From Dyella sp. GSA-30 (GTDB lineage Bacteria > Pseudomonadota > Gammaproteobacteria > Xanthomonadales > Rhodanobacteraceae), in NCBI RefSeq assembly GCF_027924605.1, contig NZ_AP027042.1, positions 1,093,524 through 1,157,523 of the forward strand: 64,000 nt of DNA, read 5' to 3'. Position 1 is the first letter of the stretch. Each line of letters starts with the position of its first letter. Of the stretch, positions 8,028 to 21,330 are shown piece after piece. Both the position numbers and the translations under genes were made by a program. Below the pieces are notes generated by a model. It ran no database searches, was not told where the DNA came from, and was given only the letters and a program-made list of their open reading frames with translations.

Positions 8028-9464
8028 TTAGTCGTCGTTGCGCGACGAGCTGCCGACGCGGGCCATCTTCATGTTGGCGTCGAGTGTCTTCAGGCGAGCC
8101 AGCTGCGGCTGCACGACCTGCGCCTTGAACTTCGCCAGCTGTACACCGCTCATCGGCTCGGGCTTGGGCAAGGTGACCGATTGTGGGTCGCGCTGCTCGT
8201 TGTTGATACGGAATTCGTAATGCAGATGCGGGCCGGTGGCCAGGCCGGTCATGCCGACAAAGCCGATCACTGCACCCTGGGTCACGCGTTGGCCGACTTT
8301 CTCGTTGGCGAACTTCGACATGTGACCGTAGGCGGTGCTGATGCTGCCGTTGTGCTGGATGATCACGAAGTTGCCGTAACCGTTCATCCAGCCCTTGAAC
8401 TTGATCACGCCATCGCCCGCGGCGTGGATCGGCGTGCCGGTCGGTGCGGCATAGTCCACGCCCTTGTGCGCGCGCATCTTGCCCAGAATCGGGTGGAAAC
8501 GCGCGGCGCTGAAGGTGGAGGAGATACGCGTGAAGTCGACCGGAATACGCAGGAAAGACTTCTGGATCGGGCGGCCGTCTTCGCTGAACCAGCCGTAGTT
8601 GCCGTCGTCCTTCTTGAAGCGATACGCAGTGTAGCGCTTGCCCTGGTTGACGAATTCGGCTGCGACGATGTCGCCTTCGTGCAGATAGGCGCCGTCGCGA
8701 TACACGTCGTCGTAGACCAGGGTAAAGCTGTCGCCTTCGCGCAGGTCCTGCACGAAGTCGATGTCGTATTTAAAGAGTTCGGCGAGCTTGAGCACCATGG
8801 CGTTGCTCATACCGGCCTTGGAGCCGGCGGCGAACAGCGAGCTGTCGATCACGCCGTGGGCGATGTGTTCGCGACGCTCCACTTCGCGCGTCTGCGCGAC
8901 CATCGTGGGCTTGGCACCATCGAAACGGACCGTTGCGCGGCTGCTTTCGTCCTTGTCGAAACGAATGCCCCTGAGGCTACCGTCGCTACCGAGCAGGAAG
9001 TCGAATTCCTGGCCGGGCTTGATATTGTGCAGCGCCTTGGCATCGCCGGCCTGGTCCACCACGTGCTGCAGGTCGGTCAGGCTAAGACCCTGGCTCTGGA
9101 AGATGTCGGACAGGGTCTGGCCCGGCTGCACCTGCACGATGTGCCAGTCTTCGACGGTCGGAGTCTGATGCACCACCGTATCGGCCTTGGGCAGGGCCAA
9201 CGGCAGCAGGGAATGGGCGGCCGGAACGGCCGGCGGACGCATCGCACTCGCCCATGCGGGAATGATGAAACCGGAAAGCGCGGTAATCAGCACGGCCGTC
9301 CCGGCGAGGACCCAGCGCTCACGATGCCAATGGATCGGCTCTTCGCTGTGGTGACCAAAAGACCAATGCGAGACACGTTCGTAAAAGTGAGAGTGACGGC
9401 GCTGCGCCTTGCGACGAATGGCTTCTTTTCGCGCCGCGCGCGCGATCTTGCTGCCCTCACCCAT
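8028..9464 (-). CDS. MepM-like M23 murein endopeptidase
   Basis: Zn-dependent peptidase of 478 residues expected to cut peptide cross-links in murein. In order: a very basic cytoplasmic tail (1-30), one membrane anchor (about 51-70), a LysM/OapA-like region (about 115-160, with VQPGQTLSDIFQSQGLSL), a second mixed domain, then the LytM/M23 core at about 320-425. The core shows the metal ligands HKGVDYAAPTG (HxxxD) and HLHYEFRIN (HxH). Its order upstream of anmK links wall cleavage with recycling. The ATG at 9464 starts MGEGSKIARAARK; the divergent neighbour is tyrS. Confidence 0.9.
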   Translation of the reverse strand: MGEGSKIARAARKEAIRRKAQRRHSHFYERVSHWSFGHHSEEPIHWHRERWVLAGTAVLITALSGFIIPAWASAMRPPAVPAAHSLLPLALPKADTVVHQTPTVEDWHIVQVQPGQTLSDIFQSQGLSLTDLQHVVDQAGDAKALHNIKPGQEFDFLLGSDGSLRGIRFDKDESSRATVRFDGAKPTMVAQTREVERREHIAHGVIDSSLFAAGSKAGMSNAMVLKLAELFKYDIDFVQDLREGDSFTLVYDDVYRDGAYLHEGDIVAAEFVNQGKRYTAYRFKKDDGNYGWFSEDGRPIQKSFLRIPVDFTRISSTFSAARFHPILGKMRAHKGVDYAAPTGTPIHAAGDGVIKFKGWMNGYGNFVIIQHNGSISTAYGHMSKFANEKVGQRVTQGAVIGFVGMTGLATGPHLHYEFRINNEQRDPQSVTLPKPEPMSGVQLAKFKAQVVQPQLARLKTLDANMKMARVGSSSRNDD

Positions 9465-9567
9465 GCCCTGTATGCCCCGCGGTACAAATTATGTAATGGC
9501 GCGTACCATAACGGCCCTGTGCAAACGACGTCAACGCCTTTTCGATCAAGGGTTTGCGCTATGTTTT

Positions 9568-9588
9568 GGGTTAACGCACAATTAACCC
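9568..9588. promoter_or_regulatory. GGGTTAA-N7-TTAACCC inverted repeat before tyrS
   Basis: Perfect 7-bp arms separated by seven bases, 62 bases upstream of the tyrS ATG in the 185-base divergent gap. It is AT-rich for this genome. It could be an operator or part of the tyrS leader; no regulator is identified. Confidence 0.35.
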
Positions 9589-9649
9589 TATTCACCTTTG
9601 TGATCGTGCCGGCGCCCGCCGGCGCGCCGCGTTACATATAGAGGACACC

Positions 9650-10855
9650 ATGAACGAGCTCGACCAGGCGCTGGCCACGATTGCGCGCGGCGCGGACGAA
9701 ATCATCAAGCAGGAAGAACTGGTCGAGAGGCTCAAGCGTGGCCGGCCGTTGCGGATCAAGGCGGGCTTCGACCCGACGGCGCCGGATCTGCACCTGGGCC
9801 ACACCGTGCTGCTCAACAAGATGCGCCAGTTCCAGGACCTGGGCCACCAGGTCATTTTCCTGATCGGCGACTTCACCGGCATGATCGGCGATCCGACCGG
9901 CAAGAACGTCACCCGCAAGCCGCTCACCCGCGAGGACGTCCTGGCCAATGCCGAGACCTATGCCGAGCAGGTCTTCAAGGTGCTGGACCGGGACAAGACC
10001 GAACTGCGCTTCAACTCGGAGTGGTTCGGCAAGATGACCGCCGCCGACATGATCAAGCTGGCCGCCCAGCACACCGTGGCGCGCATGCTCGAGCGCGACG
10101 ATTTCGCCAAGCGCTACGCCGCGCAGCAGCCGATCGCGATCCATGAGTTCCTCTATCCATTGGTGCAGGGCTACGACTCGGTCGCGCTCGAGTGCGACGT
10201 CGAGCTCGGCGGTACCGACCAGAAGTTCAACCTGCTGATGGGTCGCGCGCTGCAGGAGCACCACGGCCAGCCGCCGCAGATCGTACTGACCATGCCGCTG
10301 CTCGAAGGCCTCGATGGCGTCAACAAGATGTCCAAGTCGCTGGGCAACTACATCGGCATCAACGAGCCGGCGATCGATATCGTCACCAAGACGATGAAGA
10401 TCGGCGACGAGCTCATGTGGCGCTGGTTCGAGCTGCTCAGCTTCGATGTGTCGCTGGAGGAAATGGCCCGGATGAAGCAGGACATCGCCAGCGGCGCGCT
10501 CAACCCGCGCGACGCCAAGATGCGCCTGGCGCGCGAGCTGGCCACGCGTTTCCACGATGCGGCCGCGGCGGAGCAGGCGATTGCCGGCTGGAATGCGGTG
10601 GTGCGCGGGGAGGGCGATACCAGTCTGTTGCCGCTTACCGAAGTATCCGTGCCCGCTGAAGGCTTGCGTCTGGCCGCGCTGTTGAAGGCTGCGGGTCTGG
10701 CGTCGAGCAACAGCGAAGCCAATCAGAAGATCAAAGAGCGCGCCGTGCGCATCAATGCAGAAGTGGTCGAAGACGCGCAGCGCATATTCGTGCCCGGTTT
10801 CGAAGCGGTGCTGCAGGTTGGCAAGCGCAACTTTGCGCGCGTGTTGCTCAAGTAA
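9650..10855 (+). CDS. tyrS: Tyrosyl-tRNA synthetase
   Basis: Charges tRNA-Tyr. The 401-residue class I synthetase has the HIGH-type motif as HLGH near 48, the KMSKS loop (KMSKSLGNY) near 225 and a C-terminal S4 RNA-binding domain (about 335-401) ending with [11 protein letters not shown]. The N-terminus and length match the TyrZ-like subgroup found in many beta- and gammaproteobacteria rather than E. coli TyrS (424). The ribosome site AGAGGACACC precedes the ATG. A GC-rich hairpin lies in the leader at about 9607-9624. Confidence 0.97.
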   Translation: MNELDQALATIARGADEIIKQEELVERLKRGRPLRIKAGFDPTAPDLHLGHTVLLNKMRQFQDLGHQVIFLIGDFTGMIGDPTGKNVTRKPLTREDVLANAETYAEQVFKVLDRDKTELRFNSEWFGKMTAADMIKLAAQHTVARMLERDDFAKRYAAQQPIAIHEFLYPLVQGYDSVALECDVELGGTDQKFNLLMGRALQEHHGQPPQIVLTMPLLEGLDGVNKMSKSLGNYIGINEPAIDIVTKTMKIGDELMWRWFELLSFDVSLEEMARMKQDIASGALNPRDAKMRLARELATRFHDAAAAEQAIAGWNAVVRGEGDTSLLPLTEVSVPAEGLRLAALLKAAGLASSNSEANQKIKERAVRINAEVVEDAQRIFVPGFEAVLQVGKRNFARVLLK

Positions 10856-10875
10856 GTAGCACTGATCCATGGAGT

Positions 10876-10895
10876 GCGCGACGTGTGTGTCGCGC
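10876..10895 (+). terminator. GC-rich hairpin after tyrS
   Basis: A 7-bp stem, GCGCGAC / GTCGCGC, around GTGTGT, 20 bases after the tyrS stop. No T-tract follows, so it is at best a weak terminator. It separates tyrS from the rRNA promoter region. Confidence 0.35.
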
Positions 10896-10974
10896 GCTTC
10901 GATGCTTGTGTCTTGCGAGAACAAGCGCTTAGCGAAGCAAGTGAAAAAAATTCGAGAAATTTTCGAAAAATCGC

Positions 10975-11003
10975 TTGTCAAAAATGGGGCCCCTCCCTAT
11001 TAT
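10975..11003 (+). promoter_or_regulatory. rRNA operon promoter, distal
   Basis: TTGTCA at 10975-10980, a 17-base spacer and TATTAT at 10998-11003. A/T tracts at about 10941-10970 (GTGAAAAAAATTCGAGAAA and the like) sit where an UP element would be. The GC-rich start region after the -10 is typical of stringently controlled rRNA promoters. Confidence 0.7.
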
Positions 11004-11069
11004 TCGCCTCCCGCCGCAGCATCCCCTGCAACGGCAACTCCCCCGCTGAAATTCATCTTCTTCAGGGTG

Positions 11070-11097
11070 TTGACGGACAGGAAAAACGATGTAATAT
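11070..11097 (+). promoter_or_regulatory. rRNA operon promoter, proximal
   Basis: TTGACG at 11070-11075, a 16-base spacer and TAATAT at 11092-11097, followed by the GC-rich discriminator GGGCGGCTC. It lies 227 bases before 16S, as a second tandem rrn promoter does. Confidence 0.75.
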
Positions 11098-11161
11098 GGG
11101 CGGCTCACTCGGGACGAAATGTTCCGAAGCGGATCGAGAAATCGGACGCAAGTGGTTGAGA

Positions 11162-11170
11162 TCTTTGACA
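11162..11170 (+). promoter_or_regulatory. boxA antitermination site in rRNA leader
   Basis: TCTTTGACA resembles the boxA core (CTTTAACA) that loads the Nus antitermination complex. A similar site, TGTTCTTTGAAAA at 13231-13243, lies in the spacer before 23S, as in other rrn operons. The TTGACA within it is not a promoter because no -10 follows. Confidence 0.55.
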
Positions 11171-11323
11171 GTGTGCGCAGGTGACTTGTGTGGGCGTCTT
11201 GCGTTGGGCGGAAAATCTGTCCAACAAATGCAAGCGTCTAACCTAAGAGTCAATTCAAAAGCTTGACGTTTATGGTTAGGACTAACGCTTCAGAAAGATA
11301 GATGGTTTCGGCCATCGAAAACT

Positions 11324-12868
<1,545 letters not shown>

Positions 12869-12969
12869 CAAGAAACGACAGACGTCCAACGTCAAGACGT
12901 CCACACAAGACACCTGCACATCCAAACCGCGCGATAGAGCGCGAGGCCTATAAGGCCGAGAAGCTTTAT

Positions 12970-13046
<77 letters not shown>

Positions 13047-13071
13047 TTATTGGGAAGGACCCTTAGTTCAT

Positions 13072-13147
13072 GGGGCCATAGCTCAGCTGGGAGAGCACCT
13101 GCTTTGCAAGCAGGGGGTCGTCAGTTCGATCCTGACTGGCTCCACCA
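13072..13147 (+). tRNA. alaT: tRNA-Ala (TGC anticodon)
   Basis: A 76-base tRNA 25 bases after tRNA-Ile, with encoded CCA. The anticodon TGC is at 13105-13107 in the loop TTTGCAA. The Ile-Ala pair is the standard spacer content of many proteobacterial rrn operons. Confidence 0.97.
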
Positions 13148-13352
13148 GTTCGAAAGCGATCTGAAGCGATTTGGATGTGTAGCGCACACAAAAGATTTAT
13201 TGAAACGTATCGGCGTTGAGGCCGATGTCGTGTTCTTTGAAAATGTAAACGAGTGACAAGCGTCTTGGTTCGAAACCGAATCGAGATGTGTCGTTGAGGC
13301 AAGTAAAGCGAAATGCGATTGGCATTAATCCTGAGGCGACTTGGGGTTATAT

Positions 13353-16232
<2,880 letters not shown>

Positions 16233-16348
16233 ATAACCCCAAGACGCTTCGTAACACGAAGCCTCAACGAAACATCTCAATTCACCAGACGCTTGTCACT
16301 CGTTTACACCTCATTGGATCTGGCGCTTAAAGCGCTGATCCAACCCTT

Positions 16349-16465
16349 TCCCTGGCGGCTATAGCGCTGTGGTCCCACCCGATCCCATCCCGAACTCGGA
16401 AGTGAAACGCAGCTGCGCCGATGGTAGTGTGGCATTGCCCATGCAAGAGTAGGTCACCGCCAGGG
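16349..16465 (+). rRNA. rrf: 5S ribosomal RNA
   Basis: About 117 nt, with CCCTGGCGGC at the 5' end pairing with CCGCCAGGGG at the 3' end and the conserved CCGAACTCGGAAGTGAAACG in between. It closes the rRNA operon 116 bases after 23S. Confidence 0.96.
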
Positions 16466-16478
16466 GCTTTATACTGAG

Positions 16479-16509
16479 AAACCCGCATCAATCGATGCGG
16501 GTTTTTCTT
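16479..16509 (+). terminator. rRNA operon terminator
   Basis: Stem AACCCGCATC / GATGCGGGTT around AATC, followed by TTTTTCTTTT. A strong intrinsic terminator 14 bases after 5S. Confidence 0.92.
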
Positions 16510-16544
16510 TTGTTGCGGTTCGGGTCGCAGACCCGCACTGCAAC

Positions 16545-16610
16545 AGGTCACCGCCAGGGGCTTTATTTAAAAACCCGTCTCGTTATCGAGGCGGGTTTTT
16601 CTTTGTTGCT
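16545..16610 (+). repeat. Duplicated 5S tail with second terminator
   Basis: The 22 bases at 16451-16472, which are the 5S 3' end and the first bases after it, recur exactly at 16545-16566. A second terminator hairpin follows, AACCCGTCTCG / CGAGGCGGGTT at about 16573-16597, again with TTTTTCTTTGTTG. This looks like the remnant of a tandem 5S-terminator unit whose 5S body was lost, or a duplicated terminator. Confidence 0.85.
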
Positions 16611-16653
16611 GTGCAAGTCGAAGACCTGCATCGCAACATCGACCTTCCCCACT

Positions 16654-16780
16654 CGTCATCCCGGCGAAGGCCGGGACCCAGTGACTTTGTGATCGGTTAT
16701 CGCAAGAGCCAACACGCATCGGCTCGATCGCGACAACCAGAAACCGACGTCACTGGATCCCGGCCTGCGCCGGGATGACG
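16654..16780. repeat. 127-bp MITE-like element, copy A
   Basis: Terminal inverted repeats of about 30 bases begin CGTCATCCCGGCGAAGGCC and end GCGCCGGGATGACG. The inner 65 bases resemble, in reverse orientation, those of the element at 35481-35607, which has exactly the same length. No coding capacity. Confidence 0.85.
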
Positions 16781-16831
16781 ACTCGGGGAGGCTGAGGCTA
16801 CTCGGGGTTCCCTTCCCGACCACGCGCTCCC

Positions 16832-16902
16832 GTCGCGACTGAAGTCGCTCCTACAAACTCAGGCAGGCACGGCTAGCTTGTAGGAGCGACTTCAGTCGCG
16901 AC
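16832..16902. repeat. REP-like inverted repeat, GTCGCGACTGAAG type
   Basis: Perfect 25-base arms, GTCGCGACTGAAGTCGCTCC and its complement, around about 21 bases. This sequence type is widespread in Pseudomonas and Xanthomonadales intergenic regions. Together with the element at 16654 it fills most of the gap after the rRNA operon; the rest (16903-17015) shows no clear feature. Confidence 0.8.
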
Positions 16903-17015
16903 CGCACCCTCCCAACATTACCGCGCACCCGGCCATCGACGAATGCCCAAAGGCAACCGTCAACAAAAGCCCTCTACCCGCGTTCCCGGAGACAGTCGGT
17001 CATCAGGCGATACGC

Positions 17016-17525
17016 ATGGCACGCGCCCCACTCTTCTCCCTCTTCATAGTCACGCTACTGCTGATCAATGGCGCCCACGCGGACACGCACCCAACCGACC
17101 TGGTTTGGCACGAGTGCGCGAATGGAACGTGGATCAACGTGAGGATGAAACTCGACGGAAATCCCCTCTACAGCGAACAAATACAGCTTTGCCATCAGCC
17201 TTTGGCGAGTTTTAAGCAGGCCTCCCCACCAAGTGAACCGGCCATCCATTTCTACGATCCGACCCGAAGCGCTTTCGGTGAGCCGCGGGGCACGCTGATG
17301 CGAGGGGATATCTGGGAAGCAGAAAATCAGCGCGACTCCATGCTGCTGCGAATCACGTTTACCGGCCCGGACAATCGCTTATGGTTCAACGGGACGCATA
17401 GGATCGACCCCTTCAAAGTCAGCGAAACCCGCCTCGGTAATCGCCTGACCATCAAGACCTATCCCACGCCGACGGCACATTTCAATGGCACGCATGTGGA
17501 ACTGGACCCAGACCCGGAGCAATAA
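17016..17525 (+). CDS. Secreted hypothetical protein
   Basis: Product of 169 residues with a clear signal peptide: MARAPLFSLFIVTLLLINGAHA, cleaved before DTHPTD. The mature part is small, Trp/His/Asn-rich and has two cysteines, in HECANG and QLCHQP, that could pair. I recognise no family. An upstream start at 16943 would put the signal sequence inside the protein, so the ATG at 17016 is used, though the ribosome site is poor. It is 76 bases before a rhomboid protease gene on the same strand. Confidence 0.6.
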   Translation: MARAPLFSLFIVTLLLINGAHADTHPTDLVWHECANGTWINVRMKLDGNPLYSEQIQLCHQPLASFKQASPPSEPAIHFYDPTRSAFGEPRGTLMRGDIWEAENQRDSMLLRITFTGPDNRLWFNGTHRIDPFKVSETRLGNRLTIKTYPTPTAHFNGTHVELDPDPEQ

Positions 17526-17601
17526 GCCCTTTCCACCCCCGCCCACACGACGGTTTCCCCTATGATGCGACTGCCCTGTCCATCCTGCGGAGTACCTCCC
17601 C

Positions 17602-18285
17602 GTGTTCGTCCATGTCGAAACTCGCCGGCGCGTCCGGCCGCAATGGGCGACGGTCTTGCTGGTCATCGTATGCGTGGTGAGCTTCGTCATGTTCGCGTTG
17701 ATGCCCGGGCCACAACGGGTGTCGATGTGGCTCGAATGGGGCACCGTACCCGCTAACGTGTTCGACGCCAAAGAACCGATCCTGCAGCAGTTGCATGATC
17801 CGTCCTTGCTGCGTTTGATCACCGCATTGTTTATCCACCTGGCGTGGTTGCACCTGCTCGGTAACCTGCTCTTCCTGGTGATTTTCGGCCTCCCCGCCGA
17901 AAGAGCGCTGGGTTCGATGCGTTTCCTGGCCCTGTTCCTTATCGGCGGCGCGATCGCCAACCTGGTCGGCGCCCTGTCCCTGGCGGGTGTGCGCTCACCG
18001 ATCATTGGCTGCAGCGGCGCGGTATCGGCCATCCTTGGCGCATACATCGCATTGTTTCCGCGAACTCGCCTCGGCCTCGTGCTGCCGCTGGGCCTGTATC
18101 TCGAATTCGTACGTATCCCGGCCTTTCTGCTGATCGGCATCTGGGTGCTGTTGCAGCTGCTCTTCAGCTATGCCGGTCCCAGCTACGGCCTGGTCGTGTG
18201 GTGGACGCATATTGCCGGCTTTCTCTTCGGCATCGTCTTCGCGCTGCTGTGCAAGCCTGCCATCGCTCGACGGCTGCGCGGTTAA
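17602..18285 (+). CDS. Rhomboid family intramembrane serine protease
   Basis: Polytopic protein of 227 residues with six or seven hydrophobic helices. It has the rhomboid features: HLAWLHLLGNLLFL near 85-98 (HxxxN-type), the nucleophile loop GCSGAVSAILGAY with Ser near 138, and the catalytic His in WWTHIAGFLFG near 203. It should cleave transmembrane substrates. The start is GTG at 17602 with GCGGAG 10 bases upstream. The stop is next to the start of the DUF1820 gene, so they form a pair. Confidence 0.88.
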   Translation: MFVHVETRRRVRPQWATVLLVIVCVVSFVMFALMPGPQRVSMWLEWGTVPANVFDAKEPILQQLHDPSLLRLITALFIHLAWLHLLGNLLFLVIFGLPAERALGSMRFLALFLIGGAIANLVGALSLAGVRSPIIGCSGAVSAILGAYIALFPRTRLGLVLPLGLYLEFVRIPAFLLIGIWVLLQLLFSYAGPSYGLVVWWTHIAGFLFGIVFALLCKPAIARRLRG

Positions 18286-18286
18286 A

Positions 18287-18619
18287 ATGGCCACCATGCG
18301 TACAAAGAAACTCTACAAGGTGACCTTCCTGCACCTGGGCAAATGCTACGAGCTCTACGCTCGTCACTTGGCATCAAGCGGGCTATGGGGCTTTACTGAA
18401 GTCGGCGAACTGGTGTTCGAGCCGGCGGGCGAAGGCATCGTCGTCGACCCCACCGAAGAACGACTGCGCGAGGAGTTCCAGGACACGCGCGTACTGCATC
18501 TGCCGATGCAATCGGTCGTGCGCATCGAGGAAGTCGAGCGCAAAGGCCCGCTAGCCATTCGCGATGCCAGCGATGGTCAGAAAGTGGTTACGCCGTTTCC
18601 GATGCCGCCAAGACGCTGA
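18287..18619 (+). CDS. DUF1820 family protein
   Basis: Product of 110 residues starting MATMRTKKLYKVTFL; a second in-frame ATG is at 18296. The motif YKVTFLHLGKCYELYARHL and the following GLWGFTEVGELVF define DUF1820, a small soluble family conserved in gammaproteobacteria with no assigned role. It starts right after the rhomboid stop codon without an obvious ribosome site, so translational coupling is likely. Confidence 0.85.
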   Translation: MATMRTKKLYKVTFLHLGKCYELYARHLASSGLWGFTEVGELVFEPAGEGIVVDPTEERLREEFQDTRVLHLPMQSVVRIEEVERKGPLAIRDASDGQKVVTPFPMPPRR

Positions 18620-18636
18620 CGATGGCCGCGCAACGA

Positions 18637-19362
18637 TCAGCGCTGCGCAGCTAATCCATGATGCCGCGCGAACTGCCGCAGTAACCGACGCGCGATCGGC
18701 GTCGCTGCAACCTGCCTGAAGGTATGGTGCGGATCGAAACCTTCGCGATGCATATCGTTGCGCTTGCGATGGATATAAGCGCGCATTACATCGGCGTTGA
18801 ACTCCGGATGGAACTGAACACTCAACGCGTTCGACCCGTAGCGCAGCAGGTGGTTCGGATCGCGGTCGCTGCGCAATAGCGACTGCGAACCCTTAGGCGC
18901 TTCCAGCACGGACTGCTCGTGCGTGGCGTGTGCGCGAAACTGCGCAGGGAGCGCGGCAGCAAGCGGATCCTGGGTCACGTCGCCAACGGCTTCAAGCGAT
19001 ACCGTACCGATCTCGCGGCCGCCGGGCAAGTAGTCGACACGGCCGCCCAGTGCATGCGCCATCAACTGATGACCGTAGCAGACGCCGAACATTGGCAGCT
19101 CGACATCCATCGCATCGCGAATCCATCCGGCGGTCTGTTCGCTCCACGGCAGACGTTCGGTCACCATGGACGCCGAGCCGGTAATCAACGCGCCGGCGAC
19201 ATCCTTGGGCGGCGGCAGCTGCTCGCCGGCCTCGACGTCGACAACGCGGACGTGTTGCGGCGCCAGCTGCGCGCCAACACGGAACCAATGCGGGAAGTCG
19301 CCAAAGCGTGCACGAATGGTGTCGGGCGCGCGGCCGGTACGGATGATCAAAACGGGCTTCAT
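18637..19362 (-). CDS. Class I glutamine amidotransferase (GuaA-like, stand-alone)
   Basis: Product of 241 residues. The nucleophile elbow GVCYGHQLMAHALGG puts Cys near 94, and the catalytic His-Glu pair is in VQFHPEFNADVM near 183. Only the amidotransferase domain is present, as in the YfeJ/glutamine amidotransferase-related group, which often hydrolyses gamma-glutamyl compounds. It is not GMP synthase, as no ATP-pyrophosphatase domain follows. The true substrate is unknown. It ends convergent with DUF1820 and lies downstream of the GspE-like gene (31-base gap). Confidence 0.87.
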   Translation of the reverse strand: MKPVLIIRTGRAPDTIRARFGDFPHWFRVGAQLAPQHVRVVDVEAGEQLPPPKDVAGALITGSASMVTERLPWSEQTAGWIRDAMDVELPMFGVCYGHQLMAHALGGRVDYLPGGREIGTVSLEAVGDVTQDPLAAALPAQFRAHATHEQSVLEAPKGSQSLLRSDRDPNHLLRYGSNALSVQFHPEFNADVMRAYIHRKRNDMHREGFDPHHTFRQVAATPIARRLLRQFARHHGLAAQR

Positions 19363-19393
19363 GGATGGTGTCTGTCTATTAAAGGTGTAGCGG

Positions 19394-21220
19394 TTACTTC
19401 GTCTCGTCGATTTCCGTCTCGATCGGCGGCAGAACGGTGAGTACTTCCTGCACCGTGGTCACGCCGCGCGCGACCTGGGCCGCGGCGGAAATGCGCAAAG
19501 GTTGCATGCCGCTGCTTAACGCGGCGCCACCCAGCTTGGCCAGATCGAGCTGCGGTGTAATCAACCCGCGCAGGCGCGTGGACATGGGCATCATTTCATA
19601 CACGCCGGTGCGTCCCATGAAACCCGTATGACGGCATTCCAGGCAGCCGAGCGGTTTGAACACTTTCTCCGGCACCGGCAAATCCCAGCCATGCGTGAGC
19701 GCGACCCATTCGTGCGGATCCTGCGTGGTTTCCTGCTTGCAGTGCGGGCACAGCGTACGCACCAGGCGCTGCGCCACCACGCCGGTCAGGGTCGACTGGA
19801 TCAGGTAATGCGGCACGCCAAGATCGAGCAGTCGCGTCACCGCGCTGGGCGCGTCGTTGGTGTGCAGCGTGGACAACACAAGGTGGCCGGTCAGCGAAGC
19901 CTGCACCGCCATCTGCGCGGTCTCCAGGTCGCGAATCTCGCCGACCATGATGATGTCCGGGTCCTGGCGCAACAAGGTGCGCACACCGGCGGCGAAGTCG
20001 AGATCGATCGCCGGCTGCACCTGCATCTGGTTGAACTCGGGACTGACCATTTCGATCGGGTCTTCCACCGTGCAGACATTGATCGACGGCGTGGCCAGAT
20101 GCTTCAAGGTCGAGTACAGCGTGGTGGTCTTGCCCGAGCCGGTCGGACCGGTGACCAGCACGATGCCATGCGGGCGTTCGACCATGCCGCGCCAGATCGC
20201 GTCCTCGGTCGGCGAAAAGCCGAGCTGGGAGAAATCCTTGGCGACGATGTCCGGGTCGAAGATACGCATCACCATCTTCTCGCCGAACGCGGTCGGCATG
20301 GACGAGATACGCAGTTCGACTTCGCGGCCGGCCGACGAGCGCGTCTTGATGCGACCGTCCTGCGGGCGGCGCTTTTCGGCCACGTCCAGGCGCGAAAGAA
20401 TCTTGATGCGCGCCGTCACCGCGGTCATCACCGGCGGCGGTAACTCGAACACCTTGTGCATGATGCCGTCGATGCGGAAACGCAACTTGCCGGCATCGCG
20501 CCGCGGTTCCAGATGAATATCGGACGCGCGCTGCTCGAACGCGTATTGCAGCAACCAGTCGACGATATGCACGACGTGGCGATCGTCCGCGCCGACTTCG
20601 CCGCTCTTGCCCAGCTCCACCAGCTGTTCGAAGTTGAGAATCGCCGACGAGTCATAGCCGCCCGCCGCGTTCTTGGCGTCCTGCGCCATCTGGATCGAGC
20701 GTTGGACACCATAGAACTCTTGCAGGTAGCGGTTGATATCCAGCGGATTGGCGACGACGCGCGATACTTCGCGCCGGAGCATGTGCGAAAGATCGGTGGC
20801 CCAGGCTGCGTCGAACGGTTCGCAGGTAGCGAAGGTCACCTCGCCCAAGGCCGCCGCCACGGGGAGGATCTTGTGGCGTATCGCGTAGGCGTGGCTTACC
20901 ACCTGGGTTACGGCAGCCACGTTGATCTTCATCGGGTCGATCTTCATGTACGGCAGATCGGCCTGGGCCGCCAGCCATTCGGTCAGTGCCTCGGCGCTCA
21001 GCGGTCGGCCCGGTTCGCGCAGATTCGGCAACTTCGCATTGGCGATGATCACCAGCGGGTGCAGCTCGACCGTGCTGCGGCCCGAGCGCGAGCCCATGCG
21101 GACGTTCTTCGCATCGTCGCCGGAGATATGCCCGGTGACCACCAGGGCGGCCAGCATCTCGTCCAGCGACAACCTGCCTCGGCGACCGAGCAGGGAAGGC
21201 GATTGCGGTGCTGTGGCCAT
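19394..21220 (-). CDS. GspE/PilB-family secretion or pilus ATPase
   Basis: Hexameric ATPase of 608 residues that powers type II secretion or type IV pilus assembly. In order: an N-terminal MshEN-like region (about 30-160), Walker A GPTGSGKTT near 355, the Asp box, Walker B DPDIIMVGEIRD near 420, the His box HTNDAPSAVTRLL and a tetracysteine Zn motif CPHC/CLEC near 490-520 that is typical of GspE and PilB. The ATG at 21220 has AGGGG 8 bases upstream and is preferred to a TTG at 21244. No other pilus or secretion gene adjoins it, so which machine it serves is undecided. Confidence 0.88.
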   Translation of the reverse strand: MATAPQSPSLLGRRGRLSLDEMLAALVVTGHISGDDAKNVRMGSRSGRSTVELHPLVIIANAKLPNLREPGRPLSAEALTEWLAAQADLPYMKIDPMKINVAAVTQVVSHAYAIRHKILPVAAALGEVTFATCEPFDAAWATDLSHMLRREVSRVVANPLDINRYLQEFYGVQRSIQMAQDAKNAAGGYDSSAILNFEQLVELGKSGEVGADDRHVVHIVDWLLQYAFEQRASDIHLEPRRDAGKLRFRIDGIMHKVFELPPPVMTAVTARIKILSRLDVAEKRRPQDGRIKTRSSAGREVELRISSMPTAFGEKMVMRIFDPDIVAKDFSQLGFSPTEDAIWRGMVERPHGIVLVTGPTGSGKTTTLYSTLKHLATPSINVCTVEDPIEMVSPEFNQMQVQPAIDLDFAAGVRTLLRQDPDIIMVGEIRDLETAQMAVQASLTGHLVLSTLHTNDAPSAVTRLLDLGVPHYLIQSTLTGVVAQRLVRTLCPHCKQETTQDPHEWVALTHGWDLPVPEKVFKPLGCLECRHTGFMGRTGVYEMMPMSTRLRGLITPQLDLAKLGGAALSSGMQPLRISAAAQVARGVTTVQEVLTVLPPIETEIDETK

Positions 21221-21330
21221 TGAAAAAACCCCTGACGCCGCCAAAGCTCAGGCGACCGTAGAAAACCCTAACGACGTGAATTTGACCTCAAGGCTATACT
21301 AACCCGCTTTATTCCAGGTCACGGAAAACC

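Noticed and set aside
11165-11170. TTGACA in the rRNA leader as a third promoter
   Set aside because: No -10 element at the right distance; it is part of a boxA-like sequence.
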